Below, piece after piece: positions 1 through 7,971 of a DNA stretch of 64,000 nucleotides (positions within the stretch are counted from its first letter, which is position 1; each line of letters begins with the position of its first letter). The stretch comes from Pelomonas candidula. GTDB taxonomy: Bacteria; Pseudomonadota; Gammaproteobacteria; Burkholderiales; Burkholderiaceae_C. The notes beneath the pieces were generated by a model that did no database searches, had not been told where the DNA came from, and was given only the letters and a program-made list of their open reading frames with translations. The DNA lies in assembly GCF_043555985.1 (NCBI RefSeq), contig NZ_JBIGIC010000007.1, forward strand, positions 258,499 through 322,498. The letters are read 5' to 3'. A program made the translations under genes and the position numbers.

Positions 1-389
1 GCGACGGCGACCGGCTGGAGCGAGGCCTCGTGTTGATCGCACCAGGCGGCAAGCACCTGCAGCTGCGCAAGGCAGCGGGGCAGTACTTCGCCGTCGTCGC
101 AGACGGCCCGCCGGTGAACCGCCACAAACCGTCGGTGGATGTGCTGTTCCGCTCGGCCGCAGCCTGCACCGGCGGCGACGCGCTGGCGCTGATCCTGACC
201 GGCATGGGTGACGACGGCGCCCGAGGCATGGCGGCGCTGCACGATGGCGGCGCGCGCACGCTGGCCCAGGACGAGGCCAGCTGCGTCGTCTACGGCATGC
301 CCAAGGAGGCGGTGGCGTGCGGCGGCGTGGATGCGGTGCTGCCGCTGAAGGACATGGCAGCGGCCATCATGGAATTCGACCGGCGCTGA
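1..389 (+). CDS. cheB: CheB protein-glutamate methylesterase, C-terminal part (5' truncated by window)
   Basis: This is the last 128 residues of the catalytic domain of a chemotaxis methylesterase/deamidase, which removes methyl groups from glutamates of chemoreceptors in the cytoplasm. The reading frame is open from base 3, so the gene begins outside the window. The IAPGGKH segment (visible residue 18 is the His) matches the catalytic histidine motif of CheB, and LTGMGDDGARGM carries the catalytic aspartate. The serine motif and any receiver domain lie upstream and cannot be checked, so a stand-alone CheB-type domain or a CheB-CheR fusion product is not excluded. No other chemotaxis gene follows in the window. 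Confidence 0.9.
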   Translation, partial: DGDRLERGLVLIAPGGKHLQLRKAAGQYFAVVADGPPVNRHKPSVDVLFRSAAACTGGDALALILTGMGDDGARGMAALHDGGARTLAQDEASCVVYGMPKEAVACGGVDAVLPLKDMAAAIMEFDRR

Positions 390-414
390 AGCGTAAGCAA
401 CGCGCGACGCTCAT

Positions 415-639
415 CTACTGGCAGCTGCAAATCCGTGGCACACCACGGCCGGACGTATCACGGGCTGCAAGGTCCGGGCCTGGCTTCCAGACGCCCTGGC
501 GCGGCAGGCATCGCTTCATGCACGCTGCTCGCTGCGCCTCGTCGGAAGGGCGGAGAACAGCGAACAGCGCCGTGGCAGCCATCAGCAAGACCACCAGCAT
601 CCACCGCTTGGTCGTCGACAGCACCGGCTTCGGGGGCAT
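415..639 (-). CDS. small hypothetical single-pass membrane protein
   Basis: A 74-residue protein with one hydrophobic segment (about residues 13-28) followed by a soluble tail with four cysteines (AACMKRC near residues 39-43 and a terminal CSC). The N-terminus is short and basic, so the segment could be an uncleaved signal anchor with the Cys-bearing tail in the periplasm. An AAAGG sequence lies five bases before the ATG. It sits 39 bp downstream of the response regulator gene on the same strand and could share its transcript. I recognise no family. The cysteines suggest metal binding or a disulfide, but this is only inference. Confidence 0.5.
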   Translation of the reverse strand: MPPKPVLSTTKRWMLVVLLMAATALFAVLRPSDEAQRAACMKRCLPRQGVWKPGPDLAARDTSGRGVPRICSCQ

Positions 640-678
640 GGCGCCTTTGCCCTTTGCGCGAATGCCGCGAGGTCGCGT

Positions 679-1368
679 TCAGATCAGCTGCAGCGGCGCC
701 CGGAACACGTAGCCCACACGCGACTTGCTCTGCAGCGGCACCAGCGTCGGCGTCGCGCGCTCGATGCGGCGGCGCAGGCGGTAGATGGTGGCCGACAGGC
801 CGTCGTCGGCCTCGCCGTCCGGCACCTCGCGGCCCAGCTTGTTCAGCAACGCCTCACGCGTGACCGGCTCGCCGCCGGCGGCGGCGAAGCACTCCAGCAG
901 CTGGCGGTCGGCCTCGCTGAGCTGGATGCGGGTGCCGTCCGGCACGATGAGCTCGCCGCTGGCGCGGTCCAGCTTCCAGGCGGCCTCGGCGGCCGACGGC
1001 TTGGCGACGCGGCGCTGCACGGCGGCAATCGCCAGCGACACCTGTTCGAACTGCACCGGCTTGACGAGGTACATGTCGGCGCCGGCCGTGATGACCTCGC
1101 GGAACACCTCGGGGCCCAGCCGGCCGGACACGACCACGATGCCGGCATCGGTGCGGCGGCGCAGGATCTTGATGAGCTCCACGCCGTTGACGCCCGGCAG
1201 CATCAGGTCCACGAGGTAGAAATCGAACGAGAAGGCTTCCGGCGCGGCGAGCAACGCGTTGCTGTCGTCGAAGCGGCTGACCGTGACCCCTTGCTCCTGC
1301 AGGAACTGCGTCAGGAACTCCGAATATTCGGCGTCATCGTCGATCAGGGCGAGGGTCTTGGGTTGCAT
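679..1368 (-). CDS. OmpR-type response regulator (receiver + winged helix)
   Basis: A two-component DNA-binding response regulator of 229 residues. The N-terminal receiver starts LALIDDDAEY and has the phospho-acceptor in FYLVDLMLPG; the lysine of VKPVQF closes the receiver. Residues from about 140 form a winged helix ending in TIYRLRRRIE and GYVFRAPL, as in the Trans_reg_C family. I chose the ATG at 1368 because the receiver fold begins immediately after it; in-frame ATGs upstream would add about 20 residues without receiver homology, and neither start has a strong ribosome-binding site. No kinase gene is adjacent, so its partner is unknown. Confidence 0.85.
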   Translation of the reverse strand: MQPKTLALIDDDAEYSEFLTQFLQEQGVTVSRFDDSNALLAAPEAFSFDFYLVDLMLPGVNGVELIKILRRRTDAGIVVVSGRLGPEVFREVITAGADMYLVKPVQFEQVSLAIAAVQRRVAKPSAAEAAWKLDRASGELIVPDGTRIQLSEADRQLLECFAAAGGEPVTREALLNKLGREVPDGEADDGLSATIYRLRRRIERATPTLVPLQSKSRVGYVFRAPLQLI

Positions 1369-1528
1369 GGTGGCGGTGCACGAAAGCAACCGGCGAGTTT
1401 GCCGCATGATGGAGGCGTCAGGCCGCAATCATTGCTCAACACCGTGCCGATTTCGCAGGTTGAAGGGCGATAAATGATTGACGTCGGGCGCGTCTCGTGA
1501 GAAATCTCGGGGGTGCAGGAGACAAACC

Positions 1529-1885
1529 ATGGACGATGCCGCACAAGACGACAGGGCCGAGGACGACCTCGCCTGGCTGTTGCCGGGCTACCGCGCCGCC
1601 CCGGCCGACGCGCTGCGGCGCATCCAGACGCTGTGTGTCGCCTGGCCCGACCTGCACGCCGCGATGCTGGCCGTGCTGGCCACGCATCAGGAGCTGCCAC
1701 GCGACATGCTGGCCGCGGCGATCAAGCAGTTCCGCCCCGACCTGGCAGCCTACACGGCCGAGGACGTCGTCAGCCTGCTGACGGCGGTCTGGAACGGCGG
1801 CAAGAGCGGCTTCGATGCCGTGTTGCGCACACGGGCGGCGTCGCCAAAGAAGGGCGCTGGCGCCTTCTCGTGGGTCAAGGAATAG
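1529..1885 (+). CDS. hypothetical protein, 118 aa
   Basis: A soluble, mostly helical-looking protein with an acidic N-terminus (MDDAAQDDRAEDD) and a conserved-looking C-terminal SPKKGAGAFSWVKE. The ATG at 1529 has a GGAG a few bases upstream (GCAGGAGACAAACC), which decides the start over an in-frame upstream one. I do not recognise the family and see no signal peptide, membrane segment or catalytic motif. Its stop codon directly abuts the stop of the convergent DUF1415 gene (TAGCTA), leaving no intergenic space. The codon use looks like that of its neighbours, so it is probably a native gene. Confidence 0.65.
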   Translation: MDDAAQDDRAEDDLAWLLPGYRAAPADALRRIQTLCVAWPDLHAAMLAVLATHQELPRDMLAAAIKQFRPDLAAYTAEDVVSLLTAVWNGGKSGFDAVLRTRAASPKKGAGAFSWVKE

Positions 1886-2428
1886 CTATTTCTTCAAGCC
1901 CAGGGCTGCCCAACCCTCGCGGCCCAGCTTCTCCAGCGTCTCGAGGTTGTTCTCGTAGATGGACGCCGTGTCGGGCATGGACTCCACGGCCCGGCTGATG
2001 CTCTCCTCGCGCAGCAGGTGCAGCGTGGGGTAGGGCGAGCGGTTGGTGTAGTTGGCGATGTCGTCGGGCTCGCTGTCGCCGAACTGGTAGTCGGGGTGGA
2101 AGTCGGCGATCTGAAGGATGCCGTCGAGCTTGAGCTCCTCCACCAGCGCGTCGGCGGCGTCGAGGAAGTCGTTGAAATCGAGGAAGTCGGTCAGCACGTT
2201 CGGATGGATGACCAGCGTCGTGTCGACCTCCTCCGGATCGGCGCGGTTCAGCGCCAGCAGTTCGCGGGCCAGGTCCTGCAGCAGCGCCTCGGGCTCGGTC
2301 GCGTCGCAGACGACGTAGCGGATGCGCTCGTTGACGTGCACGGCCTTGGCGAACGGGCACAGGTTCAGGCCGATGACGGCCTTGACGACCCAGTCGCGGG
2401 TGTCGGCGATGACTTGTTCGTGGTTCAT
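1886..2428 (-). CDS. DUF1415 family protein
   Basis: A 180-residue cytoplasmic protein that matches the DUF1415 family along its length: an N-terminal WVVKAVIGLNLCPFAK segment, a middle LVIHPNVLTDFLDFNDFLD, and IADFHPDYQFGD followed by YTNRSPYPTLHLLRE. The function of the family is not established. The start at 2428 is chosen because its ATG overlaps the stop of the upstream M20 hydrolase gene by four bases (ATGA), which implies translational coupling; a longer frame would run into that gene. The tight coupling suggests the two products are used together, but nothing in the sequence says how. Confidence 0.85.
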   Translation of the reverse strand: MNHEQVIADTRDWVVKAVIGLNLCPFAKAVHVNERIRYVVCDATEPEALLQDLARELLALNRADPEEVDTTLVIHPNVLTDFLDFNDFLDAADALVEELKLDGILQIADFHPDYQFGDSEPDDIANYTNRSPYPTLHLLREESISRAVESMPDTASIYENNLETLEKLGREGWAALGLKK

Positions 2429-3618
2429 TTCGGTGTATTTAGCCAGGCCTCTGCCATGCGCACCCACATCGAGCCGCCCAGCGGAATGAGGTCGTCGTTG
2501 AAGTCGTAGCTCGGGTTGTGCAGCGTGCACGGGCCCAGGCCGTGGCCGCCGGTGCGGTGCTCGCCATCGCCGTTGCCGATGAGGAAATAGCAGCCGGGCT
2601 TGTTCAGCAGGTAGTAGCTGAAGTCCTCGGCGCCCATCGTCGGCTCGAACTCCTGCACGTTGTCGGCGCCGACCATGTCGGTCAGCACGCGGCGCACGAA
2701 GTCGGTCTCGGCGGGATGGTTGATGGTCGGCGGGTAGTTGCGGCGGAACTCGAACTCGGCCGTCAGCTCGAAGGCGCCGGCCAGCTGCTCGGTCATGTCC
2801 TTCATGCGGCGCTCCAGCAGGTCCAGCAGCTCCAGCGTGAAGGTACGCACCGTGCCTTCCATGACGACCGAGTCGGGCACGACGTTGGTGGCCTCGCCGG
2901 CGTGGATCATCGTCACGGAGATGACGCCGGGGTCGATGGGTCGCTTGTTGCGGCTGATGATGGTCTGGAAGGCCGTGACCAGCTGGCAGGCCGCCGGCAC
3001 CGGGTCCAGCCCCAGGTGCGGCATGGCCGCGTGCGAGCCCTTGCCCTTGAGCGTGATCTTGAACTCGTTGCTGCTCGCGAACACCGGGCCGGTCTTGACG
3101 GCGAACTGGCCGGCCTTCATGCCGGGCCAGTTGTGGGCGCCGAACATGGCCTCCATCGGGAACTTCTCGAACAGGCCGTCCTTGATCATCTCGCGCGCGC
3201 CGCCGCCGCCTTCCTCGGCGGGCTGGAACACGAGGTAGACCGTGCCGTCGAAGTTGCGGTTCGTCGCCAGGTGCTTGGCGGCGGCCAGCAGCATGGCGGT
3301 GTGGCCGTCGTGGCCGCAGGCGTGCATGCGGCCCAGGTAGCTGCTGGCGTGCGGGAACTGGTTGCGCTCGGTCATCGGCAGCGCGTCGATGTCGGCGCGC
3401 AGGCCCACGGCGCGGTCCGAGGTGCCGTTCCTGACGATGCCGACCACGCCCGTCTTGCCCAGGCCGCGGTGGATGGGAATGCCCCAGTCCGTCAGCGCCT
3501 TCGCGATGACGTCGGCGGTGCGTTCCTCGTGGAAGCAGAGTTCGGGGTGCTTGTGCAGGTCGCGGCGGATGGCCGTGATCTCCGGCGCGTGCGCCAGGAT
3601 GGTGTCGATGAGCTTCAT
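2425..3618 (-). CDS. M20 family amidohydrolase (hippurate hydrolase-like)
   Basis: A 397-residue metal-dependent amidohydrolase of the M20D group, which removes acyl or amino acid groups from N-acylated amino acids such as hippurate. The MHACGHDGHTAMLL motif around residue 100 contains the Cys and His metal ligands, VFQPAEEGGGGA carries the catalytic glutamates, GAHNWPGMKAGQFA follows, and a lid domain occupies about residues 185-300. TMGAEDFSYYL near the C-terminus supplies a further conserved Glu. It is cytoplasmic and has no signal peptide. The downstream DUF1415 gene overlaps by four bases. The real substrate cannot be told from sequence; other N-acyl amino acids, indole-acetyl conjugates or peptides are possible. 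Confidence 0.9.
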   Translation of the reverse strand: MKLIDTILAHAPEITAIRRDLHKHPELCFHEERTADVIAKALTDWGIPIHRGLGKTGVVGIVRNGTSDRAVGLRADIDALPMTERNQFPHASSYLGRMHACGHDGHTAMLLAAAKHLATNRNFDGTVYLVFQPAEEGGGGAREMIKDGLFEKFPMEAMFGAHNWPGMKAGQFAVKTGPVFASSNEFKITLKGKGSHAAMPHLGLDPVPAACQLVTAFQTIISRNKRPIDPGVISVTMIHAGEATNVVPDSVVMEGTVRTFTLELLDLLERRMKDMTEQLAGAFELTAEFEFRRNYPPTINHPAETDFVRRVLTDMVGADNVQEFEPTMGAEDFSYYLLNKPGCYFLIGNGDGEHRTGGHGLGPCTLHNPSYDFNDDLIPLGGSMWVRMAEAWLNTPK

Positions 3619-3668
3619 GAGCGTGTGACTTCTAGGCCCTGTAAGTGGGCGAGTTTAGGATTGCAGCC

Positions 3669-3983
3669 GTGAACCTTCGTCGTTGGTCAAGAAACTGGCT
3701 GTTGTGGCTGGCGCTGCTGCTGCCCATCGCGCAAGCGATGGCGGGCGTGCATGCGCTGTCGCACGTCAGCGGCGGGCGCCAGGACGAGGGCGTCGCCCAT
3801 CTGGTTCACTGCGACCTCTGCCTGACCGCGGCCGACCTGGCCGGCGGTGCGCCGGCCGCCGAGCCGGTGGCCGTTGCCGCCACCACGGCCACGCATGTGG
3901 CGCCGCTGGTCGCGCGTCGCAGCACGCCGCGCGCCGTCAGCCTGGGCTTGCCGCCCGCCCGGGCGCCGCCCGCTTCCGCCTGA
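3669..3983 (+). CDS. small exported His/Cys protein, DUF2946-like
   Basis: About 104 residues from a GTG start at 3669 with AGGA roughly nine bases upstream. An N-terminal hydrophobic stretch (WLLWLALLLPIAQAMAG) looks like a signal peptide or anchor. It is followed by a cluster of potential metal ligands: HALSH, then HLVHCDLC with a CxxC pair. The spacing resembles small DUF2946 proteins that often sit beside metal-linked TonB receptors; the assignment rests on pattern memory only. The gene lies 72 bp before the TonB receptor on the same strand, probably in one transcript, so a role in metal handling or uptake is a fair guess. Confidence 0.6.
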   Translation: MNLRRWSRNWLLWLALLLPIAQAMAGVHALSHVSGGRQDEGVAHLVHCDLCLTAADLAGGAPAAEPVAVAATTATHVAPLVARRSTPRAVSLGLPPARAPPASA

Positions 3984-4055
3984 AGTCCCAAGCTTGCCCG
4001 CCGCGCCCGATGTTTCGGGGCGCGGGTGTTTGCCATTTCTCGTGGAAGTACCCCC

Positions 4056-6215
4056 ATGCGTTTCTTTGCCCTGGCGCCCGTGGCGGCCGCCTGCCTGTCC
4101 GTTCTTGCTGCTGGCGTCCATGCCGACCCGGCCGGCACCCCTGCGACGTCCGCCAACCCGCCTGCGCCCACCGCGGACGCCGATGTATCGAGCCTGCAAC
4201 GCGTCGAAGTCACCGGCACCCGCCAGCGCCTGGATGCGGCGCGCAACGCGCTGTCGCCGGACACCGGCAGCAGCATCTACCGCCTCGACAAGCAGGACCT
4301 GAAGAACCTGCCGCTCGGTGACAGTACGCCACTGAACCAGGTGCTGCTGCAGACGCCCGGTGTCGTGCAGGACTCCTACGGCCAGCTGCATGTGCGCGGC
4401 GACCACGCCAACGTGCAGTACCGCATCAACGGCGTCATCATTCCCGAGTCCATCAGCGGCTTCGGCCAGGCGCTGGAGACGCGCTTCGCCGACCACCTCA
4501 ACGTGCTGACCGGCGCGCTGCCGGCGCAGTACGGCATCCGCAACGCGGCCGTGGTGGACATCCAGAGCAAGGGTGACACGCCGGACAGCGGCGGCAGCAT
4601 CGGCGTGACGCTGGGCAGCCGCGGCCATGCCGAGACGTCGCTGGAGCTGAGCGGCACGCAAGGCCAGCTGAACTATTTCCTGACCGGCTCCTTCGAGCGC
4701 AACAACATCGGCATCGAGAACCCGACCCCCGACCGCAACGCGCTGCACGACAAGACCCGGCAGGGCAAGACCTTCGGGCTGCTGTCGTACGTGCTGGGTG
4801 ACGACAGCCGCGTCAGCGTGATGTTCGGCACCAGCAACGACCGTTTCCAGATCCCGGACGTGCCGGGGCAGTCGCCCAGCTTCACGACCGATGGCCATGC
4901 GCCGGTCGACTCGGCCACGCTGGACGCGCGCCAGAACGAGCGCAACCGCTTCGTCGTGGCCAGCTACCAGGGCGCCCTGGGCAGCCTGGTGGACTACCAG
5001 CTCTCCGTCTTCAACCGCGTGACGGACGTGCACTACCAGCCGGACGCGATCGGCGACCTGCAGTTCAACGGCATCGCCGCCGACATCCTGCGCCGCAACA
5101 ACGCCAGCGGCGTGCAGGGGGACTGGAGCTACAAGCTCAACGCGGCCCACACGGTGCGCGCCGGCCTGTTCGCCCAGCAGGAGAAGGTCACGTCCGCCAA
5201 CGGCGCCTCGGTGTTCCCGGCGGATGCCGACGGCAACCAGACCAGCGGCGTGCCGGTCTTCATCCAGGACGATTCGCGCATCACCGGCCACCTGTGGAGC
5301 GCCTACCTGCAGGACGAGTGGAAGCCCATCAAGCCGCTGACGATCAACTACGGCCTGCGCTACGACAAGGTTCGCACCGTCGTGGACGAGCAGCAGTTCA
5401 GCCCGCGCCTCGGCGCGGTCTACGAGGTGTCGGACACGCTGCGCCTGCACGCCGGCTACGCACGCTACTTCACGCCGCCGACGACGGAGAAGATCGACAC
5501 CACGTCGGTCGCCAAGTTCCTCGGCACGACCAACGCGCTGCCGTCCGACGCCAACACCGCGGTGCGCTCCGAGCGCTCGGACTACTTCGACGCCGGCCTG
5601 TCCCTGCAGGTGTCCTCCCAGCTGACGCTGGGCATCGACGGCTACTACCGCAAGGTCAAGCACCTGCAGGACGAAGGCCAGTTCGGCAATGCGCTGATCT
5701 TCTCGGCCTTCAATTTCGAGCAGGGCCGCATCTACGGGCTGGACCTGTCGGCCACCTACAAAGCCGAGCGCCTGAGCGGCTACGTCAACCTCGGGCTGTC
5801 GCATGCGCGCGCCAAGGGCATCGAGAGTGGCCAGTTCAACTTCGAGCAAGACGAGCTGGACTACATCTCCAGCCACTGGGTGCACCTGGACCACGAGCAG
5901 CGCTACAGCGGCTCGGCGGGCCTGTCCTACCGTTTCGGCGACGGCCTGACCGCAAGCACCGACCTGCTGTTCGGCAGCGGCCTGCGCCGCGGCTTCGCCA
6001 ACACCGAGCACCTGCCGGCCTACACCAGCGTGAATGCCGCGGTCGCCAAGACCTTCGACCTGGGAGGCGGGCTGGGCAAGCTCGACACGCGCCTGGCGGT
6101 CGTGAACCTGTTCGATCACGTCTACCAGCTGCGCGACGGCTCGGGCATCGGCGTCGGTGCACCGCAGTTCGGCCTGCGCCGGTCGGTCTATGTGACGGTC
6201 AGCAAGCCGTTCTGA
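4056..6215 (+). CDS. TonB-dependent outer membrane receptor
   Basis: A 719-residue outer membrane active transporter. A signal peptide (MRFFALAPVAAACLSVLAAGVHA) is followed by a plug domain at about residues 45-160 (VEVTGTRQRLD, LNQVLLQTPGVVQDSYG, LHVRGDHANVQYRINGV) and a beta-barrel that ends in the expected terminal phenylalanine (VTVSKPF). The ATG at 4056 has GGAAG upstream and fits the signal peptide better than the longer frame. The ligand is not evident. The preceding small His/Cys protein points to a metal or metal complex, but siderophore or cobalamin-type substrates remain possible. I see no Fur box or riboswitch in the short upstream gap. Confidence 0.88.
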   Translation: MRFFALAPVAAACLSVLAAGVHADPAGTPATSANPPAPTADADVSSLQRVEVTGTRQRLDAARNALSPDTGSSIYRLDKQDLKNLPLGDSTPLNQVLLQTPGVVQDSYGQLHVRGDHANVQYRINGVIIPESISGFGQALETRFADHLNVLTGALPAQYGIRNAAVVDIQSKGDTPDSGGSIGVTLGSRGHAETSLELSGTQGQLNYFLTGSFERNNIGIENPTPDRNALHDKTRQGKTFGLLSYVLGDDSRVSVMFGTSNDRFQIPDVPGQSPSFTTDGHAPVDSATLDARQNERNRFVVASYQGALGSLVDYQLSVFNRVTDVHYQPDAIGDLQFNGIAADILRRNNASGVQGDWSYKLNAAHTVRAGLFAQQEKVTSANGASVFPADADGNQTSGVPVFIQDDSRITGHLWSAYLQDEWKPIKPLTINYGLRYDKVRTVVDEQQFSPRLGAVYEVSDTLRLHAGYARYFTPPTTEKIDTTSVAKFLGTTNALPSDANTAVRSERSDYFDAGLSLQVSSQLTLGIDGYYRKVKHLQDEGQFGNALIFSAFNFEQGRIYGLDLSATYKAERLSGYVNLGLSHARAKGIESGQFNFEQDELDYISSHWVHLDHEQRYSGSAGLSYRFGDGLTASTDLLFGSGLRRGFANTEHLPAYTSVNAAVAKTFDLGGGLGKLDTRLAVVNLFDHVYQLRDGSGIGVGAPQFGLRRSVYVTVSKPF

Positions 6216-6359
6216 TCGGGCGGCCGGGGCGCCGGGTATAACTCTGGTGCCCCGGCGCTCGCGCGACGGGCGACGCGCACGCAAACGGTGCCTCGCGCAC
6301 CAGAAGCTGCTGCCGAACCTGGGCGCGGAACTTGCGTCGTTGGCTTGAGAGGAGCAACG

Positions 6360-7796
6360 ATGCAGACCGCCTTCGATGAAATGAAAGCCGCGGGGGGCAA
6401 CGCCACCCGCGCCCACTACGAGGCCTACGCCCGCTGGCTGGCCGAGCAGCCCGAGTCGCTGATGCGCGAACGGCGGGAGCAGGCTGAGCTGATCTTCCGC
6501 CGCGTGGGCATCACCTTCGCCGTCTACGGCGACAAGGACTCCGGGGAGGGCACCGAGCGCCTGATCCCCTTCGACCTGATCCCGCGGGTCATCCCGGCGG
6601 CCGAGTGGACGTCTATGCAGGCCGGCCTGGCCCAGCGCGTGACGGCGCTGAACCGCTTCATCCACGACGTCTATCACGACCAGGAAATCCTGAAGGCCGG
6701 CATCGTGCCTGCCGACGAGATCCTGAAGAACGCGCAGTTCCGCAAGGAGATGATGGGCGTGGACGTGCCGGGCAATGTCTACAGCCACATCGCCGGCGTC
6801 GACATCGTGCGCGCCGGCAATGCTGACGGCTCGGGCGACTACTACGTGCTGGAGGACAACCTGCGCGTGCCCAGCGGCGTGAGCTACATGCTCGAGAACC
6901 GCAAGATGATGATGCGGCTCTTCCCCGAGCTCTTCGTCAGCCACCGCATCGCGCCGGTCGCCCACTACCCCGACCTGCTGCTGGACACGCTGCGCAGCGT
7001 GGCGCCGCCCGGCGTGGCCGACCCGACCGTCGTCGTCATGACGCCGGGCATGTACAACTCGGCCTACTTCGAGCATGCCTTCCTCGCGCAGCAGATGGGC
7101 GTGGAGCTGGTGGAGGGGCAGGACCTGTTCGTCGATGGTGGCTTCGTCTACATGCGCACGACCCGCGGCCCCAGGCGGGTGGACGTCATCTACCGCCGCA
7201 TCGACGACGACTTCCTCGATCCGCAGGTCTTCCGCGCCGACTCGCAGCTGGGCTGCGCGGGGCTGGTAAATGCCTACAAGGCCGGCAAGGTGACGCTGTC
7301 CAACGCCATCGGCACGGGCATCGCGGACGACAAGTCCATCTACCCCTACGTGCCGAAGATGATCGAGTTCTATCTCGGCGAGAAGCCCATCCTGCAGAAC
7401 GTGCCGACCTACGTCTGCCGCGAGAAGGACGACCTGGCCTACACGCTGGCGCACCTCTCCGAGCTTGTCGTCAAGGAGGTGCACGGTGCCGGCGGCTACG
7501 GCATGCTGGTCGGCCCGGCGGCGACGAAGGACGAGATCGAGGCCTTCCGCGCGCGGCTGCTGGCCAACCCCGGCAACTACATCGCGCAGCCGACGCTGTC
7601 GCTGTCCACCTGCCCAACCTTCGTCGAGAGCGGTGTGGCGCCGCGTCACATTGACCTGCGACCCTTCGTGCTCTCGGGCTCGACGGTGCGCATGGTGCCG
7701 GGCGGGCTCACCCGCGTCGCGTTGAAGGAGGGCTCCTTGGTGGTGAACAGCAGCCAGGGTGGTGGGACCAAGGACACCTGGGTGCTGGAAGACTGA
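6360..7796 (+). CDS. circularly permuted ATP-grasp protein
   Basis: A 478-residue member of the circularly permuted type 2 ATP-grasp family (DUF404/DUF407). These are predicted amide-bond-forming ligases encoded next to alpha-E and transglutaminase genes. Recognisable blocks are FAVYGDKDSGEGTERLIPFD near residue 60, YYVLEDNLRVPSGVSYMLENRK near 165, VVVMTPGMYNSAYFEHAFLA near 225, and KEVHGAGGYGMLVGP near 375. The C-terminus (GGLTRVALKEGSLVVNSSQGG) is typical. The start at 6360 has GAGAGGAGC just upstream. It opens the cluster: the next genes encode alpha-E and transglutaminase-like proteins. The substrate is unknown, and the ligase activity is a family-level prediction. Confidence 0.9.
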   Translation: MQTAFDEMKAAGGNATRAHYEAYARWLAEQPESLMRERREQAELIFRRVGITFAVYGDKDSGEGTERLIPFDLIPRVIPAAEWTSMQAGLAQRVTALNRFIHDVYHDQEILKAGIVPADEILKNAQFRKEMMGVDVPGNVYSHIAGVDIVRAGNADGSGDYYVLEDNLRVPSGVSYMLENRKMMMRLFPELFVSHRIAPVAHYPDLLLDTLRSVAPPGVADPTVVVMTPGMYNSAYFEHAFLAQQMGVELVEGQDLFVDGGFVYMRTTRGPRRVDVIYRRIDDDFLDPQVFRADSQLGCAGLVNAYKAGKVTLSNAIGTGIADDKSIYPYVPKMIEFYLGEKPILQNVPTYVCREKDDLAYTLAHLSELVVKEVHGAGGYGMLVGPAATKDEIEAFRARLLANPGNYIAQPTLSLSTCPTFVESGVAPRHIDLRPFVLSGSTVRMVPGGLTRVALKEGSLVVNSSQGGGTKDTWVLED

Positions 7797-7812
7797 AGAG
7801 GGAGACGACGAG

Positions 7813-7971
7813 ATGCTTTCAAGAACCGCTGACCACCTCTTCTGGCTGAGCCGCTACATCGAAAGAGCCGTTCAAGCGCGAAGCGCTTGGGGCGAAGCCA
7901 CAACACGGCGGCGCGCGCCAGCGCGCGCGGGGTTTTCGGCCAACGAGGGGGAGTCGAAGCATGCTGTCTAG
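7813..7971 (+). pseudogene. relic 5' end of a second alpha-E gene
   Basis: A short frame starting with its own strong ribosome-binding site (GAGGGAG) and ATG encodes MLSRTADHLFWLSRYIERA, identical over 19 residues to the start of the intact alpha-E gene at 7961. The two 57-base stretches differ at 11 positions, all synonymous. After residue 19 homology stops and the frame runs through GC-rich hairpins to a TAG that overlaps the start region of the real gene. I read it as the remnant of a diverged paralogue whose body was deleted. A functional leader peptide that tunes translation of the downstream gene is an alternative. Confidence 0.7.
7874..7928. repeat. short double-hairpin repeat inside the relic
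   Basis: Two perfect hairpins lie between the relic start and the intact alpha-E start: AAGCGC-GAA-GCGCTT (7874-7888) and GCGCGCGC-CA-GCGCGCGC (7911-7928). They resemble the REP-like intergenic repeats seen elsewhere in this window and probably mark the deletion or insertion point. Confidence 0.6.

Noticed and set aside
3687..7649. Very long open frame (1320 codons) on the minus strand
   Set aside because: It runs opposite to the TonB receptor and ATP-grasp genes, has a repetitive Arg/Val/Gly/His composition and no recognisable domain; it is a GC-bias shadow.
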